Notes: generated by a model not told the origin, from the letters alone. Positions 1 to 5,705 are shown, counted from the stretch's first letter. The stretch is DNA of 6,157 nucleotides from Candidatus Woesearchaeota archaeon (GCA_016932755.1 JAFGCE010000059.1:1-6157); one strand, 5' to 3'. Translations and numbers: made by a program.

Positions 1-287
1 GCGCCAAGGTATATAACTGCATCTGTATTCTTCAGCTCGTGCATCCTTATTTTTGGGAAATTTTTTAGCTGCTCTTCTGATGCAAATTTATAGTAATAAT
101 ATGATGATTCAGGCAGGGACATATGAACAATTGGGTAAGCCCCCTTCTTTAAAACAAGTTTGTAGACCTCTAGCGCAAGCGGCTGTGCTGCATTATCTGC
201 AACTATCTGCACCACTTCGCCTTTCTTTATCTTTGTGCTGTATTCAACAAGAATTTTCGCTGCTTTCTTTATCTGCTGGTCGCCCAT
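1..287 (-). CDS. M29-family aminopeptidase, N-terminal fragment (cut by window edge)
   Basis: This is the first 95 codons of a minus-strand gene that leaves the window at its left edge. The translation begins MGDQQIKKAAKILVEYSTKI and continues with a KKGEVVQIVAD segment, a QPLALEVYKLVLKKGAYPIV segment and a tyrosine-rich stretch before EEQLKNFP. This order matches the N-terminal region of thermophilic M29 metallo-aminopeptidases (AmpS/PepS type), cytosolic enzymes that remove N-terminal residues from peptides. The zinc-binding residues lie in the missing C-terminal part, so activity cannot be judged. The ATG is supported by an excellent Shine-Dalgarno sequence, GAGGTGAT, three bases upstream. 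The gene is divergent from pan. A role downstream of proteasomal degradation is attractive but inferred from proximity only. Confidence 0.82.
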   Translation of the reverse strand, partial: MGDQQIKKAAKILVEYSTKIKKGEVVQIVADNAAQPLALEVYKLVLKKGAYPIVHMSLPESSYYYYKFASEEQLKNFPKIRMHELKNTDAVIYLG

Positions 288-290
288 TTT

Positions 291-298
291 ATCACCTC
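291..298 (-). promoter_or_regulatory. Shine-Dalgarno site of the M29 aminopeptidase gene
   Basis: The minus strand reads GAGGTGAT followed by AAA and the ATG. This is close to a perfect complement of the archaeal 16S rRNA 3' end and fixes the start codon. It contrasts with pan, endA and the Mrr-like gene, which have no such site. Confidence 0.75.
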
Positions 299-319
299 AG
301 ATTTCTATTTTTATTCGGG

Positions 320-328
320 TATAAAAAA
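320..328 (-). promoter_or_regulatory. Candidate TATA-like box for the M29 aminopeptidase gene
   Basis: The minus strand reads TTTTTTATA here. About 26 nt downstream lies position ~298, so the transcript would start at or just before the GAGGTGAT ribosome site and have a leader of only about 11 nt. The palindromic TATATAA at 341-347 could also serve this strand, giving a leader near 30 nt. Confidence 0.4.
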
Positions 329-340
329 CTTACCATAAAT

Positions 341-347
341 TATATAA
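341..347 (+). promoter_or_regulatory. TATA box of pan (leaderless promoter)
   Basis: TATATAA is centred near 344, 27 nt before the pan ATG at 371. Archaeal transcription usually starts about 25-27 nt after the TATA box centre, so the mRNA should begin at or next to the start codon. No Shine-Dalgarno sequence precedes the ATG, which agrees with leaderless translation. Confidence 0.65.
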
Positions 348-370
348 ACCGCTGTCAATTATGTAGTTCG

Positions 371-1516
371 ATGGCAACCAAAAACAAGGAAAAGATTGAT
401 GATGTTGTTTTTTCTTATGATACTGACATAAACGCGCTCGAAGAAGAGAATAAGTTTCTGAGAGAAACTGTGGAAAATTTGAGGCGGGAAGTAGACCATT
501 TCAAAAAACCGCCTCTGCTTGTTTGCGAGATAAAAGAATTAAGAGGGGAAAAGGCGATTGTAAGACTCCAGAACGGAAATGAGTTCTTTGTTGATGTCAG
601 TGAAAGCTGCAAAGGATTAAAGCCAGGTGACTCTGTGCTTGCTGAGCAGAAAAATCTGACAGTTGTTGAAAAAATCCCTGTTTCAAAGAAGTTTAATGTT
701 GAAAAGTTTGTCATAATCGAAAAGCCAAAAGTAAATTGGGATGATGTCGGAGGGCTCAAGCACCAGGAAAGGGAAATCAAGGAGGTTATTGAGCTTCCAT
801 TGAAAAAGCCCCATTTGTTCAAGAAAGTCGGGATACACCCCCCAAAAGGAATACTTCTTCACGGTCCTCCTGGAACAGGAAAAACTTTGCTCGCGAAGGC
901 TGTAGCTTCATCAACCAACTCTACTTTCATTGAAATTGTGGCGTCAGAGCTTGTGCAGAAGTTTATCGGCGAGGGAGCCAAGCTTGTTAATGAAATTTTC
1001 CAGCTGGCAAGGGAGAAATCCCCTTCCATTATTTTTATAGACGAGCTTGATGCTTTGGCTGCAACAAGGGTGGACATAGGCACTTCAGGAGAAAGGGAGG
1101 TCCAGAGGACTTTTATGCAGCTTTTGGCAGAGATTGACGGATTCAAGAACCTTGATAATGTCAAAATAATCGGATGCACAAACAGGGAGGACATACTTGA
1201 CCCTGCAATAACAAGGCCCGGGAGGCTGGACAGGAGGATAAAAGTAAACCTGCCTGATGAAGTGTCAAGAAAAGAAATTTTCAGGATACACACAAAAAAC
1301 ATGAAACTTGAAAAGAAAACAGATACTGAAAAGATAGTGAAGAATATGAAAGAGTTTTCAGGAGCCGAGGTAAAGGCAGTCTGCACAGAAGCAGGGTATT
1401 TTGCAATAAGGAAAAATAGGGATTATGTGAAAGAAGACGACTTCCTTAGCGCCATCACCAAGATAAAAGAGAGCAAAGCAGAAGGAAATAACGAGTTCCT
1501 AAGAATGTTTGGCTGA
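371..1516 (+). CDS. pan: Proteasome-activating nucleotidase (PAN), AAA+ unfoldase
   Basis: This 381-residue protein is the hexameric AAA+ ATPase that unfolds substrates and feeds them into the archaeal 20S proteasome. Domains in order: a short coiled coil at about 18-45 (INALEEENKFLRETVENLRR), a Pro-Pro at 47-48 where the family has its conserved cis-proline, an OB-fold at about 49-115, then the AAA+ module. Visible motifs are Walker A GPPGTGKT (165-172), pore loop F198-I199-G200, Walker B FIDELD (222-227), sensor-1 N271, the arginine-finger segment RPGRLDR (282-288), and a C-terminal helical domain. The last three residues, MFG, form an HbYX-like tail with Phe for Tyr. The frame stays open upstream to 53, but that extension overlaps the M29 gene antisense and lies before the TATA box, so the ATG at 371 is chosen. 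The protein is shorter than typical PANs of about 400-430 residues, mainly at the N-terminus. Confidence 0.95.
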   Translation: MATKNKEKIDDVVFSYDTDINALEEENKFLRETVENLRREVDHFKKPPLLVCEIKELRGEKAIVRLQNGNEFFVDVSESCKGLKPGDSVLAEQKNLTVVEKIPVSKKFNVEKFVIIEKPKVNWDDVGGLKHQEREIKEVIELPLKKPHLFKKVGIHPPKGILLHGPPGTGKTLLAKAVASSTNSTFIEIVASELVQKFIGEGAKLVNEIFQLAREKSPSIIFIDELDALAATRVDIGTSGEREVQRTFMQLLAEIDGFKNLDNVKIIGCTNREDILDPAITRPGRLDRRIKVNLPDEVSRKEIFRIHTKNMKLEKKTDTEKIVKNMKEFSGAEVKAVCTEAGYFAIRKNRDYVKEDDFLSAITKIKESKAEGNNEFLRMFG

Positions 1517-1520
1517 TTCT

Positions 1521-1526
1521 AAAAAA
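1521..1526 (-). terminator. T6 tract after the candidate small RNA
   Basis: The minus strand reads ACTTTTTTAG within a few bases of the end of the GCACGCAC stem. Archaeal transcription commonly ends in oligo-T runs, so this is a fitting 3' end for the small RNA. It sits next to the pan stop codon, in the pan 3' flank. Confidence 0.45.
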
Positions 1527-1528
1527 GT

Positions 1529-1604
1529 GTGCGTGCTCAGCAGTTACATCCGTCGGTCATAGCCTTTTCGGCTACCGTGGTGTTCACTTAATCATCGCAC
1601 GCAC
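1529..1604 (-). ncRNA. Candidate box C/D-like small RNA with kink-turn
   Basis: An 8-bp perfect inverted repeat, GTGCGTGC/GCACGCAC (1597-1604 with 1529-1536), closes a 76-nt element between convergent genes. On the minus strand the 5' arm is followed by GATGATTA (box C-like, ATGATTA at 1595-1589; consensus RTGATGA), and the 3' arm is preceded by a perfect box D, CTGA (1540-1537). Together they can form a kink-turn: closing stem, 3-nt bulge GAT, tandem G-A pairs and a U-U pair. The next pair is mismatched. Inside are CCGA (1571-1568, D'-like) and ATGACCG (1560-1554, weak C'-like). The C-to-D length is 59 nt, usual for archaeal C/D sRNAs. Against this, the internal boxes are poor and the centre can fold as a TAGCC-GAAAA-GGCTA hairpin. 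Another L7Ae-bound RNA, or a plus-strand H/ACA-type RNA with an ATA box after the stem, is possible. I did not recognise a guide target. Confidence 0.45.
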
Positions 1605-1626
1605 TATAAGAATAAGTCCTTGCTTG

Positions 1627-1635
1627 TTTAAAAAA
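1627..1635 (-). promoter_or_regulatory. T6 after trm5 that could also be the small-RNA TATA box
   Basis: The minus strand reads TTTTTTAAA directly after the trm5 TAG stop. The T6 (1635-1630) can terminate the operon. As a TATA-like element centred near 1631, it would place a transcription start near 1605, which is the first base of the candidate small RNA to within a nucleotide or two. Which role it plays cannot be decided from sequence. Confidence 0.4.
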
Positions 1636-2463
1636 CTAACTTAAAATCTTGAAATCAATGCATACCCTGTACACTTTCGGGGAATACGCCCCGCACTTTA
1701 CCAATCTTATAATTTTGCACTTTTTTTTGTTTTGCGCGCAGATATCCTCAACTTTTTTCTTTACCCTCTCAAATTCGTCTATATGCGCAAACCTGTAGAG
1801 ATGGATTGTTGCCCCTTTTTTTGCAGTCTTGAATGCGGCCCCAAGGAAAGTTTGAGCATCCTTCGGCAGAGGCATCAGTATCCTGTCAAATTTCTTTTTT
1901 AGTTTAGGGACAATAACCTTCACATCGCCGTTAAACAAGGTTATGTTCCTTAGTTTGTTAAGTTCGACATTTTGGAGAGCAAATTTATGCGCAACAGGGT
2001 TAAGCTCAATCCCATAAATCTCCTTTGCCTTTGTGTTTTTCGAGATTACCACAGGCAATGGAGCGCAGCCTGAAAACATGACAAGAACCTCCTCCCCCGG
2101 TGTTACCAGTTCAGAAATCCTTTTTCTTTCTGTGCTTGACCTGGGGGAGAAATAAACTTTCTCGACATCAATTCTGAATCTGGCGTTGTTTTCCTTGTAT
2201 TCTGCTATTTTTGTTCTTTTGCCTGCCAAGAATCTGAGCTTTTGCCTCCTGTATTTGCCTTTGTGTATCCCTGCTTTTTTCAAAACAGTTTTTATGTTTT
2301 TGTGCAGGCTCATCAAAGTTTTGGCGATTAGTTTTTCCTTTTTCCTCAGCAGAGGGGGAATTTCAATTATGGCGATTGAACCAACAATATCATAAGACGC
2401 GACAAGGGTTTCCATCTCTTTTTTTGTCAGTTCTTTTTCCAGCGCCTGTTTGAGAGTTGCCAT
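1636..2463 (-). CDS. trm5: tRNA (guanine37-N1)-methyltransferase, Trm5 type, lacking D1
   Basis: This 275-residue protein resembles archaeal Trm5, which uses S-adenosylmethionine to methylate N1 of G37 next to the tRNA anticodon and so prevents frameshifting. Seen: a D2-like region at about 20-100 (YDIVGSIAIIEIPPLLRKKE, later KLRFLAGKRT), the family signature VYFSPRSSTER (103-113), SAM motif I MFSGCAPL (129-136), acid E153 in GIELNP, D180, and MPLPKDA (197-203) followed by the typical C-terminal domain ending YRVCIDFKI. The protein begins almost directly at D2, so the small N-terminal D1 domain of the M. jannaschii enzyme (336 aa) is missing. The usual NLP of motif IV is PLP. The ATG at 2463 overlaps the fen stop as TAATG. 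A GTG nine bases upstream is an alternative but would sit inside fen. It is the last gene of the operon. Confidence 0.88.
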   Translation of the reverse strand: MATLKQALEKELTKKEMETLVASYDIVGSIAIIEIPPLLRKKEKLIAKTLMSLHKNIKTVLKKAGIHKGKYRRQKLRFLAGKRTKIAEYKENNARFRIDVEKVYFSPRSSTERKRISELVTPGEEVLVMFSGCAPLPVVISKNTKAKEIYGIELNPVAHKFALQNVELNKLRNITLFNGDVKVIVPKLKKKFDRILMPLPKDAQTFLGAAFKTAKKGATIHLYRFAHIDEFERVKKKVEDICAQNKKKCKIIRLVKCGAYSPKVYRVCIDFKILS

Positions 2464-3497
2464 TATACCCACTCTGCCAGTCCTTTCTGCTGCTTGTTTT
2501 TTGCTGACTTCAAAAGCTTGTCCAGCGCGCTGTTAACCCTTTCTGGGCTAAAGTCGTGCTCCTCAACAAGAATTTTAAGCACCTTCTCCTTGTCGATTGG
2601 TTTTGTTTCAAGGATGTACTCATCAGTTACAGGCATTTTTTTTATTGCATAAAAAACATCAGTCCATGGAAAATCAAAATTATTTTCCCATTCTGCTTCC
2701 TTGAACATAGCATCGAACTCCTTTTGGTGTTTTTTAACAAGTTTAAGCCCGTTTTTAGGCCCGATTCCCTTGACCCCCCCTGTGTTGTAATCTGTTCCGA
2801 TAAGCATGCCCAGGGCTATAAGCTGGTCATTGTCTATGCCCAATGTGTTAAGCACCTTTTGCAGCTCTATTATTTCCGGATTGACTGTTTCAAATCCAAG
2901 CTTGCCTGCTTTTTTTCTTCTTCCGGTGATAGCAAGGTTTTTCACAAGCCTTGGAGCGCCGAACATTAATGAATCTGCATCCTGGGATGCTACAGCAAAC
3001 GCATCCCCTTTTTTTACAATATGCGCTGCCTGGGCTTCGCCTTCTGAAGGAGCCTGCACAACAGGGAGCCCTAAAGCAGAAACAAGCTCTTTTGCCTCTT
3101 TAATCATCTCTGGGGTTAATCTTGTTGTTCTTGCTGCATATTTCTTCATTTCATCAAGGTCTCTCTTTTCCATAGCTATCCTGTACTTTGCCTCAGCTTC
3201 CTCCTTCAGCTCTTTTCTTCTTTCCCTTTCTTTTTGCTTCAGCTCAGGAGGCTTGCCATCAAAAACAAAAACAAGATTGATTTGCTTTTCCATTAGTTTT
3301 ACTGTCCTGTTGAACAAGCCCGCAAGGTGAGAGGTGACCCTCCCTTTTGAATCCATAAGAAGTGTGCCATCCCTTTGCCTTATTGTGGAAAGAAACTGGT
3401 AAAGAAACAAGGAGCTGTCCACTGCAAGGGTTTTGCCAGCCAATTCATCAAGGCTGGTTTCTTTTGCAGGGACAAGCTCAAATATCTTAACTCCCAT
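2463..3497 (-). CDS. fen: Flap endonuclease 1 (FEN1/XPG family)
   Basis: This 344-residue structure-specific nuclease removes 5' flaps during Okazaki-fragment maturation and long-patch base-excision repair. It has the full archaeal FEN1 layout: an N-terminal XPG domain (about 1-100), the helical arch region (about 85-130), the internal XPG domain (about 140-220), and the helix-3-turn-helix at 240-255 (GGVKGIGPKNGLKLV). All seven metal-binding acids are present: D27, D80, E152, E154, D173, D175 and D236. The C-terminus, Q337-K-G-L-A-E-W-V344, is a PCNA-interacting PIP box (QxxLxxW) ending in Val where archaeal relatives usually have Phe. Its ATG overlaps the TAA of the lipoprotein gene and its own TAA overlaps the trm5 ATG, so it is probably translated by coupling within the operon. 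No clear Shine-Dalgarno sequence precedes it. Confidence 0.96.
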   Translation of the reverse strand: MGVKIFELVPAKETSLDELAGKTLAVDSSLFLYQFLSTIRQRDGTLLMDSKGRVTSHLAGLFNRTVKLMEKQINLVFVFDGKPPELKQKERERRKELKEEAEAKYRIAMEKRDLDEMKKYAARTTRLTPEMIKEAKELVSALGLPVVQAPSEGEAQAAHIVKKGDAFAVASQDADSLMFGAPRLVKNLAITGRRKKAGKLGFETVNPEIIELQKVLNTLGIDNDQLIALGMLIGTDYNTGGVKGIGPKNGLKLVKKHQKEFDAMFKEAEWENNFDFPWTDVFYAIKKMPVTDEYILETKPIDKEKVLKILVEEHDFSPERVNSALDKLLKSAKNKQQKGLAEWV

Positions 3498-4093
3498 TAT
3501 TGTTCTACCCTGATTGAAACCTCTCTTCTGCCTACATACTCTTTTGTTGGACGGTAGCCCCCTCCTTGGTGAAGGGTTTCAACATCAAATTCGTATGTGC
3601 CTGGCTGAGGTTTTGTTCCTGTGTTTGCATTCCCTACTTCTATCAAGACAGAAACTATCTTTTTCTCGCCTGGAGCAAGTGTGAACTCTTCGAGATTTGT
3701 CTTGAGCCAGCTGTTCACCATCTCCTCAGAAACGCTTATTGTGTTTGTGTATTTGTCATAGGCTTTATCAAATGTTACTTTGATAAGGAAAGTGTCCTCT
3801 GCGTTTTGTATGTTCTGCAAACCAAGCCCGAATATAAACTGGTTGCCATACTCCAATACTGCATGATTCGGAGTTATATCCGTGTATTTAACCCCTGGCT
3901 TGAGCTGGCTGTTCAGGCTGTCCACGATTTCACTGCTTAAAATTGTGGACACAGGCTTTACTTCGTCTGTTTTTACCTCTTCTGTAACTGTTGCTTTTGT
4001 TTCTGTTTTTTGCTCTGGCGCAGTCTCTGCCGCCTGCTGTGCACAGCCGGCAAGCAAAAGGACTGCAAGCAAGCAAACAATTATTCTTTTCAT
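3497..4093 (-). CDS. Putative secreted lipoprotein with Ig-like beta domain, function unknown
   Basis: I recognise no specific family for this 198-residue protein. It starts MKRIIVCLLAVLLLAGCAQQ: a basic n-region, a hydrophobic core and a lipobox LAGC with Cys17 as the predicted lipid-modified residue, so it should be anchored outside the cytoplasmic membrane. Residues 18-48 are a low-complexity linker rich in Glu, Thr, Lys and Ala. Residues ~50-198 look all-beta. The segment FTLAPGEKKIVSVLIEVG (137-154) followed by PGTYEFDVE (164-172) is typical of Ig-like/CARDB or NEW3-type beta-sandwiches found in archaeal surface proteins. It is the second gene of the operon, 12 bp after the Mrr-like gene, and overlaps fen as TAATG. 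A surface protein among DNA- and tRNA-processing genes gives no direct clue to its function. Confidence 0.8.
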   Translation of the reverse strand: MKRIIVCLLAVLLLAGCAQQAAETAPEQKTETKATVTEEVKTDEVKPVSTILSSEIVDSLNSQLKPGVKYTDITPNHAVLEYGNQFIFGLGLQNIQNAEDTFLIKVTFDKAYDKYTNTISVSEEMVNSWLKTNLEEFTLAPGEKKIVSVLIEVGNANTGTKPQPGTYEFDVETLHQGGGYRPTKEYVGRREVSIRVEQ

Positions 4094-4096
4094 GAT

Positions 4097-4106
4097 TCAT
4101 CCCCCC
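4097..4106 (-). promoter_or_regulatory. Ribosome binding site of the lipoprotein gene
   Basis: The minus strand reads GGGGGGATGA, with the last G of the run 7 bases before the ATG. It resembles the archaeal GGAGGTGA consensus and begins in the stop codon of the upstream gene. It supports the 4093 start and operonic translation. Confidence 0.55.
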
Positions 4107-5044
4107 TATATTTTTTTAAACACCATGTTTTCAAACTCTTTGCTGAGCATTTCTTTCGCCTTCTTTGTGGGCTCTCCGTCAGTCAGGAAGAGCACAGGCA
4201 GCTTCCTAATCTGCCCCTGCACATAAGCAGAGCTTAAGTCACTGTCGCTGATTTTCTGCTTTGCTTTTGTTTTGCAGTAATACCTCAACCCCCCAACAGC
4301 GCTCCTCAGCTCAACAATAAAGTCGGTTTCATTCTTTCTTATTACTTCTTTATTTAAAACTTTTACGTTATTTTGAGTGAAAAACTGGAGAATCTGCCAT
4401 GAAAAATCAATTCCTGTTTTGGCTTTTGGCTTTTCAAGGCGAGGGGGTTTTGGCTTGAATTCTGCGCCCTCCTTCTCTTCTTTCTTCTCTGGCGTGCGGG
4501 TTTCTTTTAGTGCTTGTTTCTCTTCTTTGCCAAAAGCCTCTTCTCTTTTCTCGGTTGGTTTTGATTCTGTTTTTGGCTTTTCGGGCTCAGGTTTTTTTTC
4601 TCCTAACCCCATTGCTTTTTTAATAATCGCACTTGCTTCTTCGTTTGAAAGAAGGTACCATTTCCAAAAAAGCTCTTTTTGCCCGGCAATCGTAACCTGC
4701 AGAGGCCATGCAAAGTCATTTATATTCCTCAGGGCCACTTTTATCGCTGGATGTTGTTTAGAGTCGTTAAGCACTTTTTCCTGTCTTAGGAGGTCATACG
4801 CCTCTTTTTCCTTGGAAGGAAGGTGTTTTGAGAATTCCTGCAGCCTGCTTCTTTGTTCAGGGATATAATAAAGCGGAGAGCCCCCTATTTTCACCTTGCT
4901 TACTTTTGCAAGTTTTGCTGAAACAAGGTCTGAGAGCATCGCAGACGCAAACAAAATAGAAGTTTCAAAAGCCTTTGCAATGTGCACAGGAATGACTGGG
5001 CCTTTTATTTTCATAACATTCAATACTTCTTCTCTGGTGGCCAT
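4106..5044 (-). CDS. Winged-helix protein with C-terminal Mrr/restriction-endonuclease-like domain
   Basis: The function of this 312-residue protein is not known to me. Residues 1-62 look like a winged helix (helices around REEVLNVMKIKGPVIPVHIA and a wing at KVKIGGSPLYYIPE). Residues ~75-145 are mostly helical with a Trp-rich patch (FWKWYLL). Residues ~148-210 are a highly charged Lys/Glu/Pro linker. Residues ~212-312 resemble an Mrr-type PD-(D/E)XK fold: D241 in TDFIVEL, then YYCK (255-258) where Mrr proteins have VQCK, then a helix and LPVLFLTDGEPTKKAKEML, equivalent to the Mrr strand-helix ending in TxGxxTxxA. The acid/Gln position before the catalytic Lys is Tyr256, so nuclease activity is doubtful. 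ATG 5044 is preferred over a TTG at 5050 because it lies 27 nt after a TATA box. It heads the operon with the lipoprotein, fen and trm5, suggesting a DNA-related role by inference. Confidence 0.75.
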   Translation of the reverse strand: MATREEVLNVMKIKGPVIPVHIAKAFETSILFASAMLSDLVSAKLAKVSKVKIGGSPLYYIPEQRSRLQEFSKHLPSKEKEAYDLLRQEKVLNDSKQHPAIKVALRNINDFAWPLQVTIAGQKELFWKWYLLSNEEASAIIKKAMGLGEKKPEPEKPKTESKPTEKREEAFGKEEKQALKETRTPEKKEEKEGAEFKPKPPRLEKPKAKTGIDFSWQILQFFTQNNVKVLNKEVIRKNETDFIVELRSAVGGLRYYCKTKAKQKISDSDLSSAYVQGQIRKLPVLFLTDGEPTKKAKEMLSKEFENMVFKKI

Positions 5045-5048
5045 AAAC

Positions 5049-5053
5049 AAAAA
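5049..5053 (-). terminator. Possible oligo-T terminator of endA
   Basis: The minus strand reads TTTCTTTTTGTTT between endA and the next gene, about 33 bases after the endA stop. It could end the endA transcript, but it lies within the promoter/start region of the downstream gene and is weak. Read-through from endA into the operon is possible. Confidence 0.2.
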
Positions 5054-5066
5054 GAAACAGCTTTAG

Positions 5067-5075
5067 TTTATATAT
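5067..5075 (-). promoter_or_regulatory. TATA box of the Mrr-like gene operon (leaderless promoter)
   Basis: The minus strand reads ATATATAAA centred near 5071, 27 nt before the ATG at 5044. No Shine-Dalgarno sequence is present in the T-rich interval, so a leaderless transcript is expected. It is the likely promoter for the four-gene operon. Confidence 0.6.
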
Positions 5076-5085
5076 CTTTTTCTAG

Positions 5086-5619
5086 CTAAGGCTTCACCCA
5101 CTTTATCTCCCAGTAAGAAACGTCCCCCTCGTCATCCACCACCCCCATCATAAGCCGTTTCTTTGTGGAGTGGGCAACCCTGTTTTTAGCAGCAAACTCG
5201 TACCATGTCAGGGATTCAGACTCGTGGGCCGGGTACACAATCCATTTGGCGTGGTCTTCCCCCGGTTTTACGCCTCTTGCGTAAACCCTGAAATCTGCCC
5301 CAAACTTAAGCGCTGTTTTGATTACGTACCCTCTTTCCCTGAAATCTTCAAAAACCGCATACCTTATTGAGATTCTTTTGTCAGTTCTCTTGGCTTTTTT
5401 CATAAGGGAACCAAAACTAATCTCTTTGTTTTTTTTGTCAAAAACCTTAATCTTGTCTTTTTTGGATAAATAAAGTGCCTCGAGCAAGGAAAGCTGGACC
5501 TTGCCAGACTGCATTAAAGAGCCGTATCTGCTTTGGTTGTATAGCTCTCTTGCTTCGTTGCTGTTTTCTGTAATGACCTTCTCATTATCAAGTACAGCAG
5601 TTATTTTTTCTTTTGCCAT
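5086..5619 (-). CDS. endA: tRNA-splicing endonuclease EndA
   Basis: This 177-residue protein is the homotetrameric (alpha4) type of archaeal tRNA intron endonuclease, which cuts the bulge-helix-bulge at intron-exon borders in pre-tRNA and pre-rRNA. The N-terminal domain (~1-80) carries the YNQSRYGSLMQSGKVQLSLL segment usual in the family. The C-terminal catalytic domain has all three catalytic residues at family spacing: Y113 (VYARG), H123 (DHAKW) and K153 (HSTKK), followed by a C-terminal strand ending YWEIKWVKP. Size and positions are near those of the M. jannaschii enzyme (Tyr115, His125, Lys156). One domain pair with complete catalytic residues argues against the alpha2beta2 or fused types. 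The ATG at 5619 is preferred to an upstream TTG at 5628 because it sits 28 nt after a TATA-like box. It is divergent from rnz. Confidence 0.95.
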   Translation of the reverse strand: MAKEKITAVLDNEKVITENSNEARELYNQSRYGSLMQSGKVQLSLLEALYLSKKDKIKVFDKKNKEISFGSLMKKAKRTDKRISIRYAVFEDFRERGYVIKTALKFGADFRVYARGVKPGEDHAKWIVYPAHESESLTWYEFAAKNRVAHSTKKRLMMGVVDDEGDVSYWEIKWVKP

Positions 5620-5643
5620 AACGGCCAATAATGAATAATCTAC

Positions 5644-5650
5644 TTAAAAA
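5644..5650 (-). promoter_or_regulatory. TATA-like box of endA (leaderless promoter)
   Basis: The minus strand reads TTTTTAA preceded by CC, centred near 5647 and 28 nt before the endA ATG. No ribosome binding site lies between it and the start codon. Confidence 0.5.
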
Positions 5651-5705
5651 GGTTTGTTTTAAGGGGATTATTTTCAATATAGAAAAAATGTTTTTAAACA
5701 CAAGT

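Noticed and set aside
53..370. N-terminal extension of the pan frame back to an ATG at 53
   Set aside because: It is antisense to a clear M29 peptidase coding region with a strong ribosome site, lies before the TATA box at 341-347, and its sequence is unlike any PAN N-terminus.
859..1386. Long minus-strand open frame inside pan
   Set aside because: It is the complement of the conserved AAA+ domain, with Ser/Phe-rich sequence typical of an antisense shadow.
1517..1570. Intrinsic terminator for pan on the plus strand
   Set aside because: The stem is present, but no T-run follows it on the plus strand. The T-run lies on the minus-strand side.
1529..1604. tRNA gene at the inverted repeat
   Set aside because: The closing stem is 8 bp, there is no TTCGA-type T-loop or D-loop consensus on either strand, and no cloverleaf can be drawn.
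2806..3330. Plus-strand open frame inside fen
   Set aside because: It is antisense to conserved FEN1 metal-site regions and its Ser/Phe/Ala-rich composition marks it as a shadow.
4101..4106. C6 run as a possible sequencing error or frameshift
   Set aside because: Both flanking genes are intact and the run is explained as the complement of a G-rich ribosome site.
4377..4868. Plus-strand open frame inside the Mrr-like gene
   Set aside because: It arises from the complement of the Lys/Glu-rich linker and has no recognisable domain or start signals.
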